A stretch of DNA of 64,000 nucleotides from Mercurialis annua (GCF_937616625.2 NC_065570.1:71637665-71701664); one strand, 5' to 3'. Positions 45,063-58,244 are shown, numbered from the stretch's first letter. Notes: generated from the letters alone by a model not told the origin. A program made the numbers and translations.

Positions 45063-47481
45063 TGTCACGACCCAAATTATTGAGCCGCGACCGGCGCTAG
45101 GGAACGGGAGTGGTAGCTCCGGAACCCGTAGCAAGCCTAAAATCACAATTAATTTTTCGCAAATATAAAATAAACAAATAACAACAAACAACGGAAGTCA
45201 ATACTCGGATATAACATATTACCAAATATACACACTAACTGTTTCAAAACCTCGCGGGCTCTAGTTACCGTACCCTGTACGAACTGGCCTCGCGGTACTA
45301 TACACTTCAGTTAGTGTCTCAAACTATCACACCGGCATCTGGGGCCGTGGATCATATACAAACACATAGCCTATCAAAAACATATAAACAAAGACAGCAG
45401 TCGATATGTACAAACAAAATAAAACTGCTGACTAGGCTACTACTCCGCTGACACCGGACCACTACTGCAGCATTAACAGAAGTCATAAACTAACATATAC
45501 AGATGACTTCTGCACTCCAAAATTGGTCTCTAGCTAAGTCCACAAGCTAAGCACCTGAAAGACATCAAAGGTGAGGGGTCAATATTTGGGGAAATACTGA
45601 GTGAGTTGACATTTACTAACAGTATTAATATAAAAACATAGCATCGCATCTCAAGAAAATATTAATGTAAAACATATAAACAGGTATTTGATCCGTACGA
45701 AACTAATATCCTAGCATGCGACACATCTCTCAAATAATCATATATCATTTAATCCAATCGTAAATATCAATTGCGAGTCCAACTCGCTGGTGGCCCAGCC
45801 ACTAGATACGGGGACTTCCAGGCTACACCGTAGCCGAGTTCACTCTGCGTATCTAAATCATAACCCAATCGTAAATATCATATTCATCAACAGCTCTCAG
45901 CTGTGTCAAGTCATTTCTCAATGCAAACATACTAGACTGACTCGATACTGGTGATCACACAGCCTATTGACACCCAATAGGTAGCTAGTTTCTTCGGATC
46001 GCATACTAGTTCGCATATATAGAAATTAATAAAGCATATAACATTTCAATCAATTATATATATAATGCGATGCGTGTAAACTGTATATATATAAAATAGT
46101 TTTTAATACACGAAAGTAAAAGTACAACTCACAGTGACCGCAAACCAAGAAATGATATGATCGATCTGATGGTATGCCTCCGCTAGTCCGCTTCTACTGA
46201 CTCCACTACTTGCTGACACGTCTGGTACATTGTTTATGATTAGATGTGCACTTTATACTTTAATACATATAATACTTTTATAATTTAACTATTGGTTTCA
46301 TTCTTGGTATTATTCTCGTATTCAGAAACTCTTAGTCGTGTCCACGACGTATTACATACTACTCCTTGTATCCGAGAGTTATATAATTTTCTTAATACTT
46401 TACATTATCGTTATTTGCGTAAAACGTCGAGCTAAGTCTATTTTAGTCCCTCGGACAAAAGTCCGTTTTAGTCCCTCATGGAATACGCGTCTGCACAAGG
46501 TGGTGTGCGTTCGCACACCGGTGTGCGTTCGCACACTGTGGGTGTGCGTTCGCACACCATCACTGGTGTGCGTTCGCACACCACTGGTGTGCGTTCGCAC
46601 ACCATCACAGGTGTGCGCTCGCACACCACGGGTGTGCGATCGCACACCACGTGCGATCTGCACGCAGTCCCCGGAAACATCGTTTCCGGGCTTCCCGTCG
46701 TGCTATCACTTGCCATACTCACCAAACACTTCGTTTCCGATAAAACCCGTAACTTTGTTTCTCCAAAAACGCTAAAATCGAGTTTAAATCGATAATCTCA
46801 ATCCCTAAACTAAAACAGCCCAAATAACTCAATTTCAGCACCAATTCCCGAAATCTTACCTTGAAATGAAGCTCAAGATCAGTAGAGGATTGAATTCCGA
46901 AGAGATTGCCGCGAAAATCACGTGAATCGGACGTCGTACGGAGAAACGGCGGCGAAACGACGGAATCGAGTGAATTTCTCTCGCTCTCTCTGGATACTTC
47001 TTCTCCTTTCTGATTCAAATTCTAAAACCTTATATGTTAAGGTTAAAAGCTCACTTTGATCCTTTCTTTCTTTCCTTGTTACCATTTATATTTCAAACTT
47101 TTCTTTCATACGATTTAGTCCATAGCTAAATCGTTAAATTCTTTTATTACAAATTATACGTATTATTTATATCCGATAAATAATACCAAGCTCGATATTA
47201 GTACTTTCCGTCAAATTCCAATATTTCTATTTTCGACACAAAGTGGCTAAATTACCACTTTGGTCCCTGTACTTCATTTTAGACTTTTCTTGACATTTTT
47301 CCTATTAATTCCAATTCTAACTTTAGAATTGAAATATAACCTTAATCTTTTCATAGCTAATTTCTCAAAACCGACCTACTTGAAACTTATTTATCGGAAA
47401 ACTTTTCCAATATCGCCACTTCCGCGACTCAAAACTGGACACGTGGTCCAATTAGCTAATTAATTATTTTGGGGTATTACA
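45063..47481 (-). repeat. 5' LTR of the minus-strand element
   Basis: A 2419-bp LTR, virtually identical to 38272-40711 except for one fewer 21-bp palindrome unit and a substitution (A at about 45583). Promoter elements for the retrotransposon should lie here on the minus strand. No single TATA box stands out from several A+T-rich candidates. Confidence 0.93.
46503..46647. repeat. Array of seven 16-bp near-palindromes in the 5' LTR
   Basis: The same array as at 39712-39877 but lacking one 21-bp unit at its start. Order and variants of the other seven units are the same in both LTRs. Confidence 0.95.
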
Positions 47482-47486
47482 TTCGC

Positions 47487-47667
47487 ACATAAGGTGTCTT
47501 ATACAAGATCACATTGTGCAAACCTACCTCAATGGATTATTTCTCTTTTATTGGTCCCCACAAATCGGTTAGCCGACGTGGCCGCCTCTCATTGTGTCTC
47601 GTATATCGAGCAAGATACGCGAGGCGGAGAACATTCTTTAGGTGTCAGTTTCTGTAAGTGGCTCTAG
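47487..47667 (+). pseudogene. Possible retroelement RNase H C-terminal remnant
   Basis: One plus-strand frame starts inside the LTR-element flank and stops at TAG 47665-47667. It reads through WIISLLLVPTNRLADVAA and then SHCVSY. An NRLADVAA-type segment preceded by a hydrophobic stretch resembles the last helix of plant LINE-type RNase H domains (NxxADxLA). There is no start codon and nothing upstream, since the LTR element interrupts it. The call rests on a short motif and could be chance. Confidence 0.25.
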
Positions 47668-48153
47668 AGAGTTTGTTAGTAGGATTGGAAACCGGTATAG
47701 CCTTTGGCCGAGCTAGTACGGGTATTTCGGTGACCGCATCGTTCATACTTTCTACCGAGATACCATTTCTCTTAGTTCGTCTGGTTGTGCAGCTGGTAGT
47801 ACGGTATGCTGTTAAGTAGAGGTATCTCGGTTTTGGTCCCCTAATTATCTGACCTGATGAGATCTTATGTTGTTGAGGTTGATTTACTATTTTTATGTTA
47901 CTTGTCACGTTATCAGTAATTAAATTATTTTCTATTAATTAGATAAAAGGATATATTTTAAGAGAAAAAGTAATTACATTATTTGAATTACTAATTTTTT
48001 GGTATAACTAAAAGAAAATAGAAGAAAACTTAAATGTGGGAAGCAAACGAACAACAATACATACACGCGTCGAGCTATAAGGTTTGGGAACAAACAATGC
48101 GTAGCAAATGAAAATGAGAACGAATTAGCAGCCAAAAATCACATCTAAGAAGG

Positions 48154-48377
48154 GAGAGATTTTTAGGTAGACTAAGTCCATCACGTTATTCATAAATTAA
48201 ATCTATGACATAATGACACGTTATTAAAATGATGACAATTTTATAAATTTATTTATTATTTATTTACACATTTGAATAGTAATATTACAAGATTGTCATC
48301 ATTTTAATGATGTGTCATTATGTGATACGCTTAGTCCACGAATGACATGATGGACTGAGTCTACCTAAAAATTCCTC
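48154..48377. mobile_element. Mutator-type MITE
   Basis: A 224-bp foldback flanked by a perfect 9-bp duplication CTAAGAAGG (48145-48153 and 48378-48386). The ends are GAGAGATTTTTAGGTAGACT and, inverted, GAGGAATTTTTAGGTAGACT. Arms also share CATAATGACAC and TGATGACAAT words in opposite orientation. Confidence 0.88.
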
Positions 48378-48386
48378 CTAAGAAGG

Positions 48387-50555
48387 GTATTGGCGTGGTG
48401 GAGAAGCTACTATAGGCCAAGTGGAGACCACGTGTAAGGTTATATGTGGAAGGGCGTTAATTAAGTGTTTGTTTATGGTACCACACTTCACTTAAAGAGT
48501 TGCAAGTGGGTGAGTTTTGTTCAACTATGAGCTACATTTGGAATGGATGCTTCCACTTAATTGTCTTTATAACTCCTCATCAATAGGTATGGTATATATT
48601 GTGGGGGTAATTTTCACTAACTATTTCTAAATTTTATTTTCCTCGCTTTCAAACGTTTTCAAATTTTAATATACTTATATTTTAACTATGTATGAACTTG
48701 TAAGTAAGATTTAGTCCAGCTGATTAAACTTTGCAGCCGTATTTTCAAAAATTGTAGATTCGATTTTACCTACACTTTATTAGATCGACTGAAGTAATAT
48801 AGTTGTATAAAATTATTAGGAGATGATAGCATCTCGTTGCGCAGTCTAACATTTATCCCTATTAAAAAATTTAAATATATTTATCTAAATATTAGAACTA
48901 ATCAATCAATAATAATGTTAATAACAATTACTAGCAATAAAAACAGTTTTTTTTTATTAATTTTAATAAAATACATTGAAAACAATAAAGAATATTAGAT
49001 ATTATAAAACTGTTATTAATACTTTAATGTAATTGTAATAATTTTTTTGTAAATTGATTGATTTTATTAAATAAATTAAACTTTTAACTTCAATATTTAT
49101 TCTAAATTTACCTGTTCATTAACTTATATGCACTTATGTATAACATTCTTTTATGTTTAATTGATAAAATAAAGTGCATTTCAGTAATAATAAATAAAAT
49201 ATAGCATTAAAGTAGTAAAATAAATATTTATTTTGTCTCAAATTGGCAGTTTTCTTATTCCAAATGAAACTACTTCAAATTATAGATAGTTATTTATGGA
49301 GTGAATGATTGATTATTATATATTTTTAATTACAATAAAAATATTTAAAAATATATAATATTATTGCATTAAATTAAAATAAACATAGTATTTTAAATAA
49401 CTAATTTTGTTTATTTAGATAAACTAAATTATTAATATTTGCAACATTAGCTGTTTATTGATTTAGGATTAAGAGGATAAATATTTACTTTTATAAATTA
49501 TTTTGTAAATTTTGTCAAAAGAGTGATAAGTCAAAGAATAAGTTCAAAATAAGAAGGATCAAGTCCTATGGACTAGTACACTTAAAATAGAATTCATACA
49601 GATTCGCATAAACAATAAAAAAAACCGAATCTTACAGGGATTTGTAATTAAATCCGATGCGGATATTCAAAAATTCAAAATCTAAATACAATCCAATACT
49701 GATAATAAAGGAGAATTTATAAGACTCGGGTCTTCTAGAGGTAAGAGACACACTACTATTTGGAATCATATTCCTATTTAAGAAATACAATTCTATTTAG
49801 GAGACTCATTCCTATTTTGATTATAGAAATCTCTTTCCTATTTTAATTATAGGAATCTATTGCCTAAAAAGGTTAAAAATAATTTATTTGATATGAAACA
49901 TAAGTTTAAATATCTAATTGACTAAAAAATTAAAAACGATTTATTTGATCCCGACACACAAATTCAAAAGCGAATAGACCCTTTATTTAACAATATTCTA
50001 ATTTAATCTTCAAATACGTTTGTAACCGTCAGTTAGGTATCTTGACATTGTGGATCAGTGACAATTACCATCCTAAATGCAATGTTCTATTCAATAACGG
50101 AGGGATGAAAAAGGCATGGAATGGCCCCTTTCAAGTTTTCAAAAATATTAAAATTAGAACTACAATTTAGTTTTTTCTAACTTTAAAAATTTCCTTCTCT
50201 ATTTAATGCATATTGTAATTTAGCCTTATTAATGTCGAAATCCTCACTCACTCTGTCCCTGGGTTTATTAGTATCACTGTATTAAAGACTTTGCAGCAAA
50301 GCTTTTTTATGCTTCATAAGTGAAGAAGTTGGTTAGTCATGTCATTATCCATCGAACAAAAAGCTGTTGATTTAGATCTATGTTTTAGTTAAACTGTTAT
50401 ATTTGACTTTGCTAATATCTTAAGTTGAGGTGTCTTCATTTGGACAAAACCAAAGCTTTTTAAAGTGGATGGCAGAGACGGAGGTAAGGTAGGGCCAGGC
50501 AAGGCCTAGGCCCTACCTCACTTAAGAAAAATTTCTGTACCTACAATTTAAATTT
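48387..50555. other. Intergenic A+T-rich spacer
   Basis: No supported gene. The segment 48700-48860 has a tRNA-like word pair (GTAGATTCGATTTTACC) that might be a very old SINE, but this was not convincing. No element ends were found. Confidence 0.45.
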
Positions 50556-50564
50556 TTAAATTAA

Positions 50565-51068
50565 GGCCTAATCACTCAAAAACCCCTCACCTTTAAACTT
50601 TTTTTCAATTCTACCCCGACGTTGAAAATTTGTCAATTTTACCCACTTTTGAATTTTCCGTTTTCAATTGTACCCTAATATTTTAATTTTTATTAGTTTT
50701 TTTACTTAAATGATGAAATCATTCAATTAATTAAGTGTAAACATGAAATTAAATTCTTTTTTATTCAAAAAAGTACAAATAAGTCCTTTATTTTTAAAAA
50801 CTAACTAAAAACCATAATCAAATTAACACTAATTTTAATTCTTAATTAATTTAACTAAATTTAACTAAATTTTAAAAATATACAATCAATATATGCGAGA
50901 CATGGAGAATGTTTTAAACAAATTTTCAAACGCAAAAGACGTTAATTTAATTTTTCAGGGTACAATTGAAACACAAAAATGCAAAATAGGGTAAAATTGA
51001 CAAATTTTCAACGTCAGGGTATGATTGAAAAGGGGCTGAAAGGTCGGGGTTTTTTAAGACATTAGGCC
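50565..51068. mobile_element. Mutator-type MITE
   Basis: A 504-bp foldback flanked by a perfect 9-bp duplication TTAAATTAA (50556-50564 and 51069-51077). The ends are GGCCTAAT and its exact inverse. Arms share AAAAACCCC, TCAATTCTACCCCGACGTTG-like and ACGTTGAAAATTTGTCAATT sequences in opposite orientation. No ORF. Confidence 0.85.
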
Positions 51069-51077
51069 TTAAATTAA

Positions 51078-52780
51078 CTACACTTCCCTAATTATTTTAT
51101 ACAGCAGAGTAAGCATTAATACATGACTTGGGCCTTAGCTTTATCCGATATGAAAGATTCATCGGTTTTTGTAAAATATTATTGTATGATAAAGTTAGGA
51201 AGTGTATAGTAAAGTGATATGTATAGCAAAATCTGATTATTATAAATTAACTTAAAAAAACAGTTTCTATCCAAATTAAACTCTTAATTCTAAAATTTTC
51301 GACTTTGTATATTTAAAAACATATTTTTAATTTCCTAATTGGTTTTTCAAATACCGTGAATTAAATTTCTACAAATATACATAATATGCATTATAACAAT
51401 CAAATTCAAATTTTTATTTTTAATAATAAAAATACAAGCGACTTTTAGATCTTTGTAATATTAGTAGTCTGGCTAAAATTATGGTTAAGACGGAATTTTT
51501 TTTATTATTTTCTTTGACCTATTGCGTATATTTTATAGAAAAAATCTTTAAGAGTGTTAAAGATTAGAATATTTTACAATAATTTCAAACGATGAAAATT
51601 CCCGTGATACAATTGTCTCTAATTAAAAAGCGATGATTTTTTAGTTTTGAAATGCCTGGTTTGGTTCTTTTTATTTTATATTAAAAAATTTAATAGTTAT
51701 ACATTATTATTATATTTTCATTTGGATTGACATTCCAACTTTTTCTAAAAAATAAATTTGTGCCCTACCTCAATATTTAGTCTAGCTTCGTCGCAAGCAT
51801 CCAGATAATTACAAGTGTCACCGACTTGTATCTTCTTTGCCATCCTTTTAGATAATAGTCGTTCAATTAAAAAGCCTAAATTAGTTAATTGGTCACCCGT
51901 ATTAAATTTATAGAGCACATAATTAGGGTTGGCAAATTTGTTGAGTTTTTTTCCTTCCAAATTAGACCTTAATTGAATTTAAAATATCATTTTTCTTTTC
52001 ACTAAAGAGCAAAGAATCATCGTGGTTCTTAAATTTATATGTCATATTATTTAACTCATATTTAGCCGTTTTTAGTCAATTAAAATAATAATTTTTATTT
52101 TTAAATCAATCAATTTTCAAATTACGCAAATGAATAAATTTAAGAATAAATTAATTTAAAATCGAACTTATTGTTCCTGAATAATTTAAAAGTATTAGAT
52201 ATTATTTTTAATTAATTTAAATTATTAAGTGTGAGATATTTCATCTTATATACTGATATTCATTCGCATCAACAATGTAACAAAATTTAATTTGTATAAT
52301 AAATACAAATGATGATACAACTTTACTTTAAATCAATAGTTAAGATAATAATCATATGTAGCAATAAGATAATTTTATATTATAAGTATAAGGCTTAATT
52401 ATTTAAAAATATTATTATTTTTATTCTTTATAATTCAACTTCTTAAGAAAATTATTTTTAGTCTATTTTTAAATTTTTCAGTTTCAATGATAACCACTTG
52501 TTTAAATTGGAGCGGAAAAAGTTCAAATATGCTTTTCGTATTATTTTATATTGCTTTAATTTGACAGGTTACCGTTAAAAATTTCAAACATGAAGTAATA
52601 TGAAAAGTTTATTTCAATTTTTTTCCACTTCAATTTAAGTAGATGAATATAACTAAAACTGAAAAATTTAAAAATAGGTTAAAAGTAAAACATTTGAAAA
52701 TTACGGTCATAAAAAATCAAAAAATAAAATATTTTTCAACAATACAAGTTGTTTTTCGGGTTACTATGGCATATACAATA
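51078..52780. other. Intergenic A+T-rich spacer
   Basis: No gene or element ends recognised. The 71-codon minus-strand frame at 51745-51960 has no known motif. Confidence 0.45.
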
Positions 52781-53070
52781 GGGTTAATTATATTTAAATC
52801 ATGACCTTTACACCAAATTTTAAAAATAACATGACTTTTAAAAACATGTCAATCACAGACATCACATTTAATTTTTTTGGCATTTTTGCTGACATGGCAT
52901 GACACGTGGTAGACCTATTGGGTGTCAAAACCAGCAAAATTCCATTGAAAATGTGCCCATTATGAAATTAAAAAAAAAATGAAAGGTGATGTTTATGGTA
53001 GACATATTTTAAAAATCATGTTATTTTAAAACTTGTTGCAAAAATTATGATTTTATATGTAATTATCAAA
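52781..53070. mobile_element. Mutator-like MITE (duplication unclear)
   Basis: About 290 bp, with arms that are inverted repeats over about 70 bp (left GGGTTAATTATATTTAAATC; both arms contain TTTTAAAAATAACATGA or a near variant). It resembles the elements starting GGGTTAA at 4072 and 26949. The flanks do not give a clean 9-bp duplication. Confidence 0.6.
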
Positions 53071-53735
53071 ATGTAATAATACTCCATTTGTCCTAATAAG
53101 AAAGAACACTTTATTATTTTTGGCATTCTAAATTATAAATCACTTTTTATATTTGAAAATTTTGTAAAACTAAAAATCTTACTTACTCCTAATATATATC
53201 AAATGAATTAATTGCTTCTAATAAATGTCATTTTTAATTTTAACACAAAATATAACAGGATTACTCATTTTTATTATATTTTATCTAAAAAACTCTAGAA
53301 AGATGAATATGAAAAATTGGATAAACAATAAATTTTAGCTAATTTAGTTGTATTTTTTTAATGACCGTGTTTGTTCAAATTGTAGATTATGAAATATGAG
53401 TTTATTATGGCATCAAAGTAAGCTAACTTTATAAAGGCTCAAAGTCTCATCCATACATTGATGGTGAAGTAAGACCTAGAAGCATTTACACTGCTCAAGA
53501 AGATTGGATTTGTTTTTTTGAAAGGATAACTTGTGGATCCTCTTAATGACGAAAAAGAAGAAAAGGTCAGTCCGAAATGGAAGTTACGAGTATATATGAT
53601 GTTTCTAGATTTTTCTTCCTTTTTCTTTTCCGATAAAATTTTCTCTTCCTTTTGTATTTGGCAATTTGCGGCTTTGTAATGTTTATTTTACAAAATTAAA
53701 AATGGATTTTAAAGTGGAAATGGATATTAATGGTA

Positions 53736-53868
53736 TTTTTTTTTATTAAAGGTGGAAATTGACTCTAGAATTTCATGTTAGTTATTAGTTACCGAGACGT
53801 GGTTCGAACTCACAACCTCTCGATGCACTTAGAGACGTCTTAACCATTCAGATTAGGTCCTCATTGGC
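53736..53868 (-). mobile_element. tRNA-derived SINE, copy 2 (intact boxes)
   Basis: A 133-bp element on the minus strand, with a tRNA-like head, an A-box-like TGAATGGTTAAGACG, an intact B box GAGTTCGAACC (53801-53811 on the plus strand) and an A-rich tail. It is flanked by a 12-bp duplication with one mismatch (ATATTAATGGTA at 53724-53735, ATATAAATGGTA at 53869-53880). It is closely related to the damaged copy at 1825-1944. Confidence 0.8.
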
Positions 53869-54114
53869 ATATAAATGGTAGATAAACATGGAGGATTCCG
53901 TAGTATTGCATGGTAGGTGTCATGTCGTTGCTTACGTGGCATCAATTAATGCAACAATGTGGCTGACTTGGCAATCGGCAGCAAAGCAAGTATTAGATCA
54001 TGGCTTAATTCATCTACTTTTAGTTGTACTTTTCCGGTTTCAACCAGTGTTGTTAGAGCCGATCCGCTACTTGAGATTTAAAATTAACTAATCATCATTT
54101 ACAAAAAAATATAA

Positions 54115-54484
54115 GGTTAATTTTAATAAAATATCAAACTTTTACAGTTATAATCAAATTTTTTAAAATCGGCTAGTTTAGCATATTTTGAAATATTTTA
54201 AAAAAATTATAGCCATTTGTGAATCAAATCAAATAATTTATCTTTTGTGAATGAGCTGAATTAACTGATTTTGAATGATATAGGACATTTGAAATTTTTT
54301 TCTAGTGAAATCAATCAAAATCGGATAGTTTGGCTCATTCATAAGTGACAAATTTTTCAATTTGATTCATAAATGGCTAAAAGCCTTTCAAATATCTTAA
54401 AATTGGATAAATTAGCCAATTTTGAAAGATATTATTATAACTGACAAAATCCGCAAATGTTTGGTATTTTATTGAAATTAACTC
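54115..54484. mobile_element. Long palindromic foldback element
   Basis: About 370 bp that is nearly one complete imperfect palindrome. GGTTAATTTTAATAAAATAT and AAAATCGGCTAGTTT in the left arm pair with GAGTTAATTTCAATAAAATA and AAAATTGGCTAATTT read inverted from the right. CATTTGTGAATCAAATC near the centre pairs with its own inverse. No target duplication was seen. Confidence 0.6.
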
Positions 54485-54489
54485 AGTAT

Positions 54490-57008
54490 TTTATAAGCTA
54501 ACTTCATACTTAAAATTTTATAGCTAAACACCAAATTAATATGCGCTTTCTTAAAATTAAGACTCTAATTTATAACGGATGAGTTTTTTTAAAACCAAAC
54601 TCTAACTTACAAGATGATTTAATAGGGCTAATCAAGAACTCACGATGTGAAATTTATAATCTTACTCCAAACCAAAAAAACGATTGATTAATTTAAATAA
54701 TGAAGATTTGAGATATTATATTGTTGTTTTAAAATAGTAACTTTTTGTTAAAAATAATATAAACGAATATCTACTTATATCCATTGCACAACATTTATAT
54801 AATTGCTAAATCTTGAAGAAATATTTTTTTTTTGAAAAACTAACAGTGTTACCCCTTTTATTAGTCTGTCAATGGGGCGGTATGTGATTTTGTTTGAATC
54901 TTTTAACGGTCTTCCGACATACGGAATTTGATCATTGGAGCCTTTAAATATACTAGTTTCGCATTATGTGCTATGCACGTGGCTCGTAACGTAACTCGTC
55001 AATGAACATATTAGAAAATTTAGTATAATTATATCAATTTTTTTATTTATAATTAATATTAAATTAGTTAAGAATTTTTATAAAAGTAAATATAATATAT
55101 TCGGTTATAATTTTTTTTCCATACTGAATTTATTTTTCTTTTGATTTTATAATAACCATAATTAACTTAATTTTATTAATTTCTATAATAAGATAGAAAT
55201 TTAAATAATAATATATTGACAAAATACAATATTTTAATTTTGTAGTTCAATCAAACTAAAAGATAGATATTCCTACTAATTTGGAGACAATTTAGTTATT
55301 TTTACATACTAAAAAATAAATTGGAGATAATTTAGCTACCTATTCTGATTGGGACTTTAATTGCAATAGTGATTAATTAAATAACTAATTAGTTAATTAC
55401 TATAAAACCTTTTACTAAAAAAAATCCTATAAAACCTTTATTTAGTAGTAAACTGAAAAGGATAATTCAGTAAATTTTTCTATCCCCCCAATCTGTGCTT
55501 TTATATATAGTATAGATTTGTTGGACCTACAACGGTCACTAAATTCATACGCCTTGTGTGTCGTGCCCGCGGCATGTGCCGTTCTCTCTGCGAAGAAGCT
55601 AATAAATGTCTTACAAATGGAAAACTCAATTTTTATTAGAAGAATCTGAAAAGACCTGTGAGTGTTTTAATATATTCCTACATGCTAATATAGATGATTC
55701 AAATATTTTTATTTGGTTGTTATAGTCAAAATAATTGACAAATGAAAGAATGAAAGTCCAACATACAAAACTTATTTTCAAGTTTTACCTTCATCTGAGC
55801 GTTTAGAGGGTGATCGCGAAATCACTGAATGGAGTCGTAAGTATTTCTTTATTTAGCCAAGTTTTGTGTTTTTCGGTACGGCTACAATTTGCCTCTTTTA
55901 ATGACATTATCTTAGTTAAGAAAAAACTACACATTGTCTTGCATTTAGGGGTTTTTTTTTTATCTTGTGCCAATATGAGTATAATCTTGTTTTTTCGGCC
56001 TAAAACGTTATTGATTCGACTTTTCAAGTTTAACTGTTCTATATAGAATAAATCGTGAAAAAAGTGGTTGTTTTCGTCTATGAGAAATATATGTAAATAA
56101 TTTAGATAAATTTAATTTAATAGTAAAATATTATATTAAAAAAATTCAACCCCTTTTAGTACATTCAATTAAAAAACAATTTATTTTCTTTAAAAAAAAA
56201 CAAAAACTATTATGGACATTAGAAAGTTTGAAACGGAGGCCCAAAAGGAAAAGACGTCCTCCGATGCTATTCCATTTCATTGGCTCTACAGTTTTGAAGT
56301 TCCAGTGCTTGCTGGGCTTGGATATTGGCACATTACGAGGACCCAGTCCAATAGACCCAATAAGTGCATGCCCTTTTTGCCAGAGTCTATATTTTTATGT
56401 GAAAAACGTAAAAGAAAAATGATTTCTCTGATATTCTAATATGAATAATGTTATTGCCTATTGGGAATAGAAGCTATGATCCGAAGTGGTTGAGCTATGA
56501 AATTCTAATGGCAATAAGTGCAATTTGATTTACTTTTGATTTTTTCTGTTCAAATTGATTCACAATCCAGCCATGCCTATCATTAAAAATTGACTTCAAA
56601 ACATTTCCAGAAAATCTAAAGCATGTCTTGTTTTTTTTCCAATTGAAATCATTTTGTGGGACTAAAAGCAAATCACTAACTATGGATAATATTAAAGTCC
56701 AAAATTTACCAATAAGCCATGTCTCAAATGATACAAGTGCTGAAAAACATTTTGTTAAATCGTAATTTGGATTTCTTCCATAAACACTCTTTCTTTTTCA
56801 ATTACTAAAAAAATCCACAACTATAAAAATTGAACAATAAATAAAAATATAGGGGCGCCATTGAATTAAATAAATAGGAAAATAATATGGGATTAACCAT
56901 AAAATTATCCACAAAAATCATCAATTTCAAAAATACGGTCTAAACTTAAAAATTTAATCTTTACCTAATAAGTTAAATCTTTTCATTTTTTATAATTTTT
57001 ATTTTTAT

Positions 57009-57013
<5 letters not shown>
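54490..57013. other. Intergenic A+T-rich spacer
   Basis: No supported gene. Frames at 55803-56046 and 56146-56439 on both strands have no recognisable domains. Confidence 0.45.

Positions 57014-57083
<70 letters not shown>
57014..57083. repeat. (TA)n microsatellite, about 35 units
   Basis: An uninterrupted AT/TA run of about 70 bp, the longest simple repeat in the window. Its length is likely to vary between individuals. Confidence 0.95.
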
Positions 57084-57086
<3 letters not shown>

Positions 57087-57941
57087 ATCTCAAATATACA
57101 TCGCGGATGCATCTTTAATACAACTTCGATATGGAACAGGCAAAAGTGAGAATATTCTATGTGTTTAGTGAATTCTTTTAATATTGAGTAATTTTTTTTA
57201 AGAGGATATGTATTTTTAAAAAGTTCCCAGTTGAGGCTATTTTTGTAGTTTGTCTAACAATATAGTCATATGTCATTATTGGATAGCCCGATACAGTGAA
57301 AATGAAACATTAAAAAAAATTAATCAGTTTGAAACTTGAATTTTTTCTTTAATTGATAACTGGTCAGTCTGGTCGTATCAATATAATAATAATTATTTAA
57401 TATGTAGTTTTTTTTAATAACATACCAGCTAGATTAATGTACTGAATCAATTAATCCCATCAAACTATAAATTAATAATTCACTCAGAACCATCCATTCA
57501 ATTATTAAAACACTAATCATGAAATGTATAAGGCTAAGTTGAACATTTAGTAAGTGGGACGTAGGGTGTGCAAAAATTTCACCAAACAAATAATCAAATT
57601 GATAAATTAAATTTGATTTAATATTATAAAAGCTCAATTCTTCATTCAATTTAATTTTAAATATAAAAATTTAAATAGTTTTAGTGCAAACTAAACTATA
57701 ATAACCAAAACGAAAATATCAACAGAATTGACTAGTTTAATTCGATTTTTAAAAAAATGATATAATCAATAAATTAAGTTTAATATTTCGGCTCAACTTG
57801 ATTTCAAACATAAATTTTTAAATAGTTTCTGTGCAAATTGGACTAAGATAGCGAACTAAAAATTATCAACCGAATTGAATAGTTCAATTCGGGTTGAAAT
57901 TCACTTGTGGAAAAGTAAATTAAACTACAAATTATATACTA

Positions 57942-58237
57942 CTCCCTCCGTCCCATTCTAATTAACAAAATATGGAGTTTTTGGTGTCCCATTCTAATTG
58001 ACAAAACTAACATAACTATAATTTTTTCCTTTAACTTTCCATCTTTACCCTCATTTAAATTTAAACTTTTTATGGGAAAATGGTGAATATTTAATGAGAA
58101 TTTGACTAATATACTAATAGCATTAATTAGCTCCATTATCAATAGAGGGGTATAAAAGTAACTATCTATGTCATTTATTAGTTTGTATTGGTTATTGTAA
58201 TTTAGTTATTTTGTCAATTAGAGTGGGACGGAGGGAG
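57942..58237. mobile_element. Stowaway MITE in the APRT promoter
   Basis: A 296-bp element flanked by TA, with ends CTCCCTCCGTCCCATTCTAA and the inverse of CTCCCTCCGTCCCACTCTAA. Sharp ends and high arm identity suggest a fairly young insertion. It ends 7 bp before a TATA-like box and 129 bp before the first APRT start codon. Confidence 0.92.
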
Positions 58238-58244
58238 TACTAAA

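Larger units (their letters stand above)
38272..47481 (-). mobile_element. Complete non-autonomous LTR retrotransposon (LARD-like)
   Basis: A 9210-bp element on the minus strand, flanked by a perfect 5-bp target duplication TTCGC (38267-38271 and 47482-47486). In transcript order it has the 5' LTR (47481-45063), a primer-binding site TGGTATCAGAGC, a gag-like ORF, about 2.8 kb without coding capacity, a polypurine tract, and the 3' LTR (40711-38272). The LTRs start TGTAATACCCC and end TGACA. The internal region is only 4351 bp, and no reverse transcriptase, RNase H, integrase or protease frame is present, so it must rely on a related autonomous element. The end sequence, primer type and upstream GAGGACGAATTTTTATAAG motif resemble plant Ty3/gypsy elements; the clade is inferred. 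Confidence 0.92.

Noticed and set aside
53080..53370. Possible Stowaway starting ACTCCATTTGTCCTAATAAG
   Set aside because: No matching right end with TA could be located; it may be a truncated relic but cannot be delimited.
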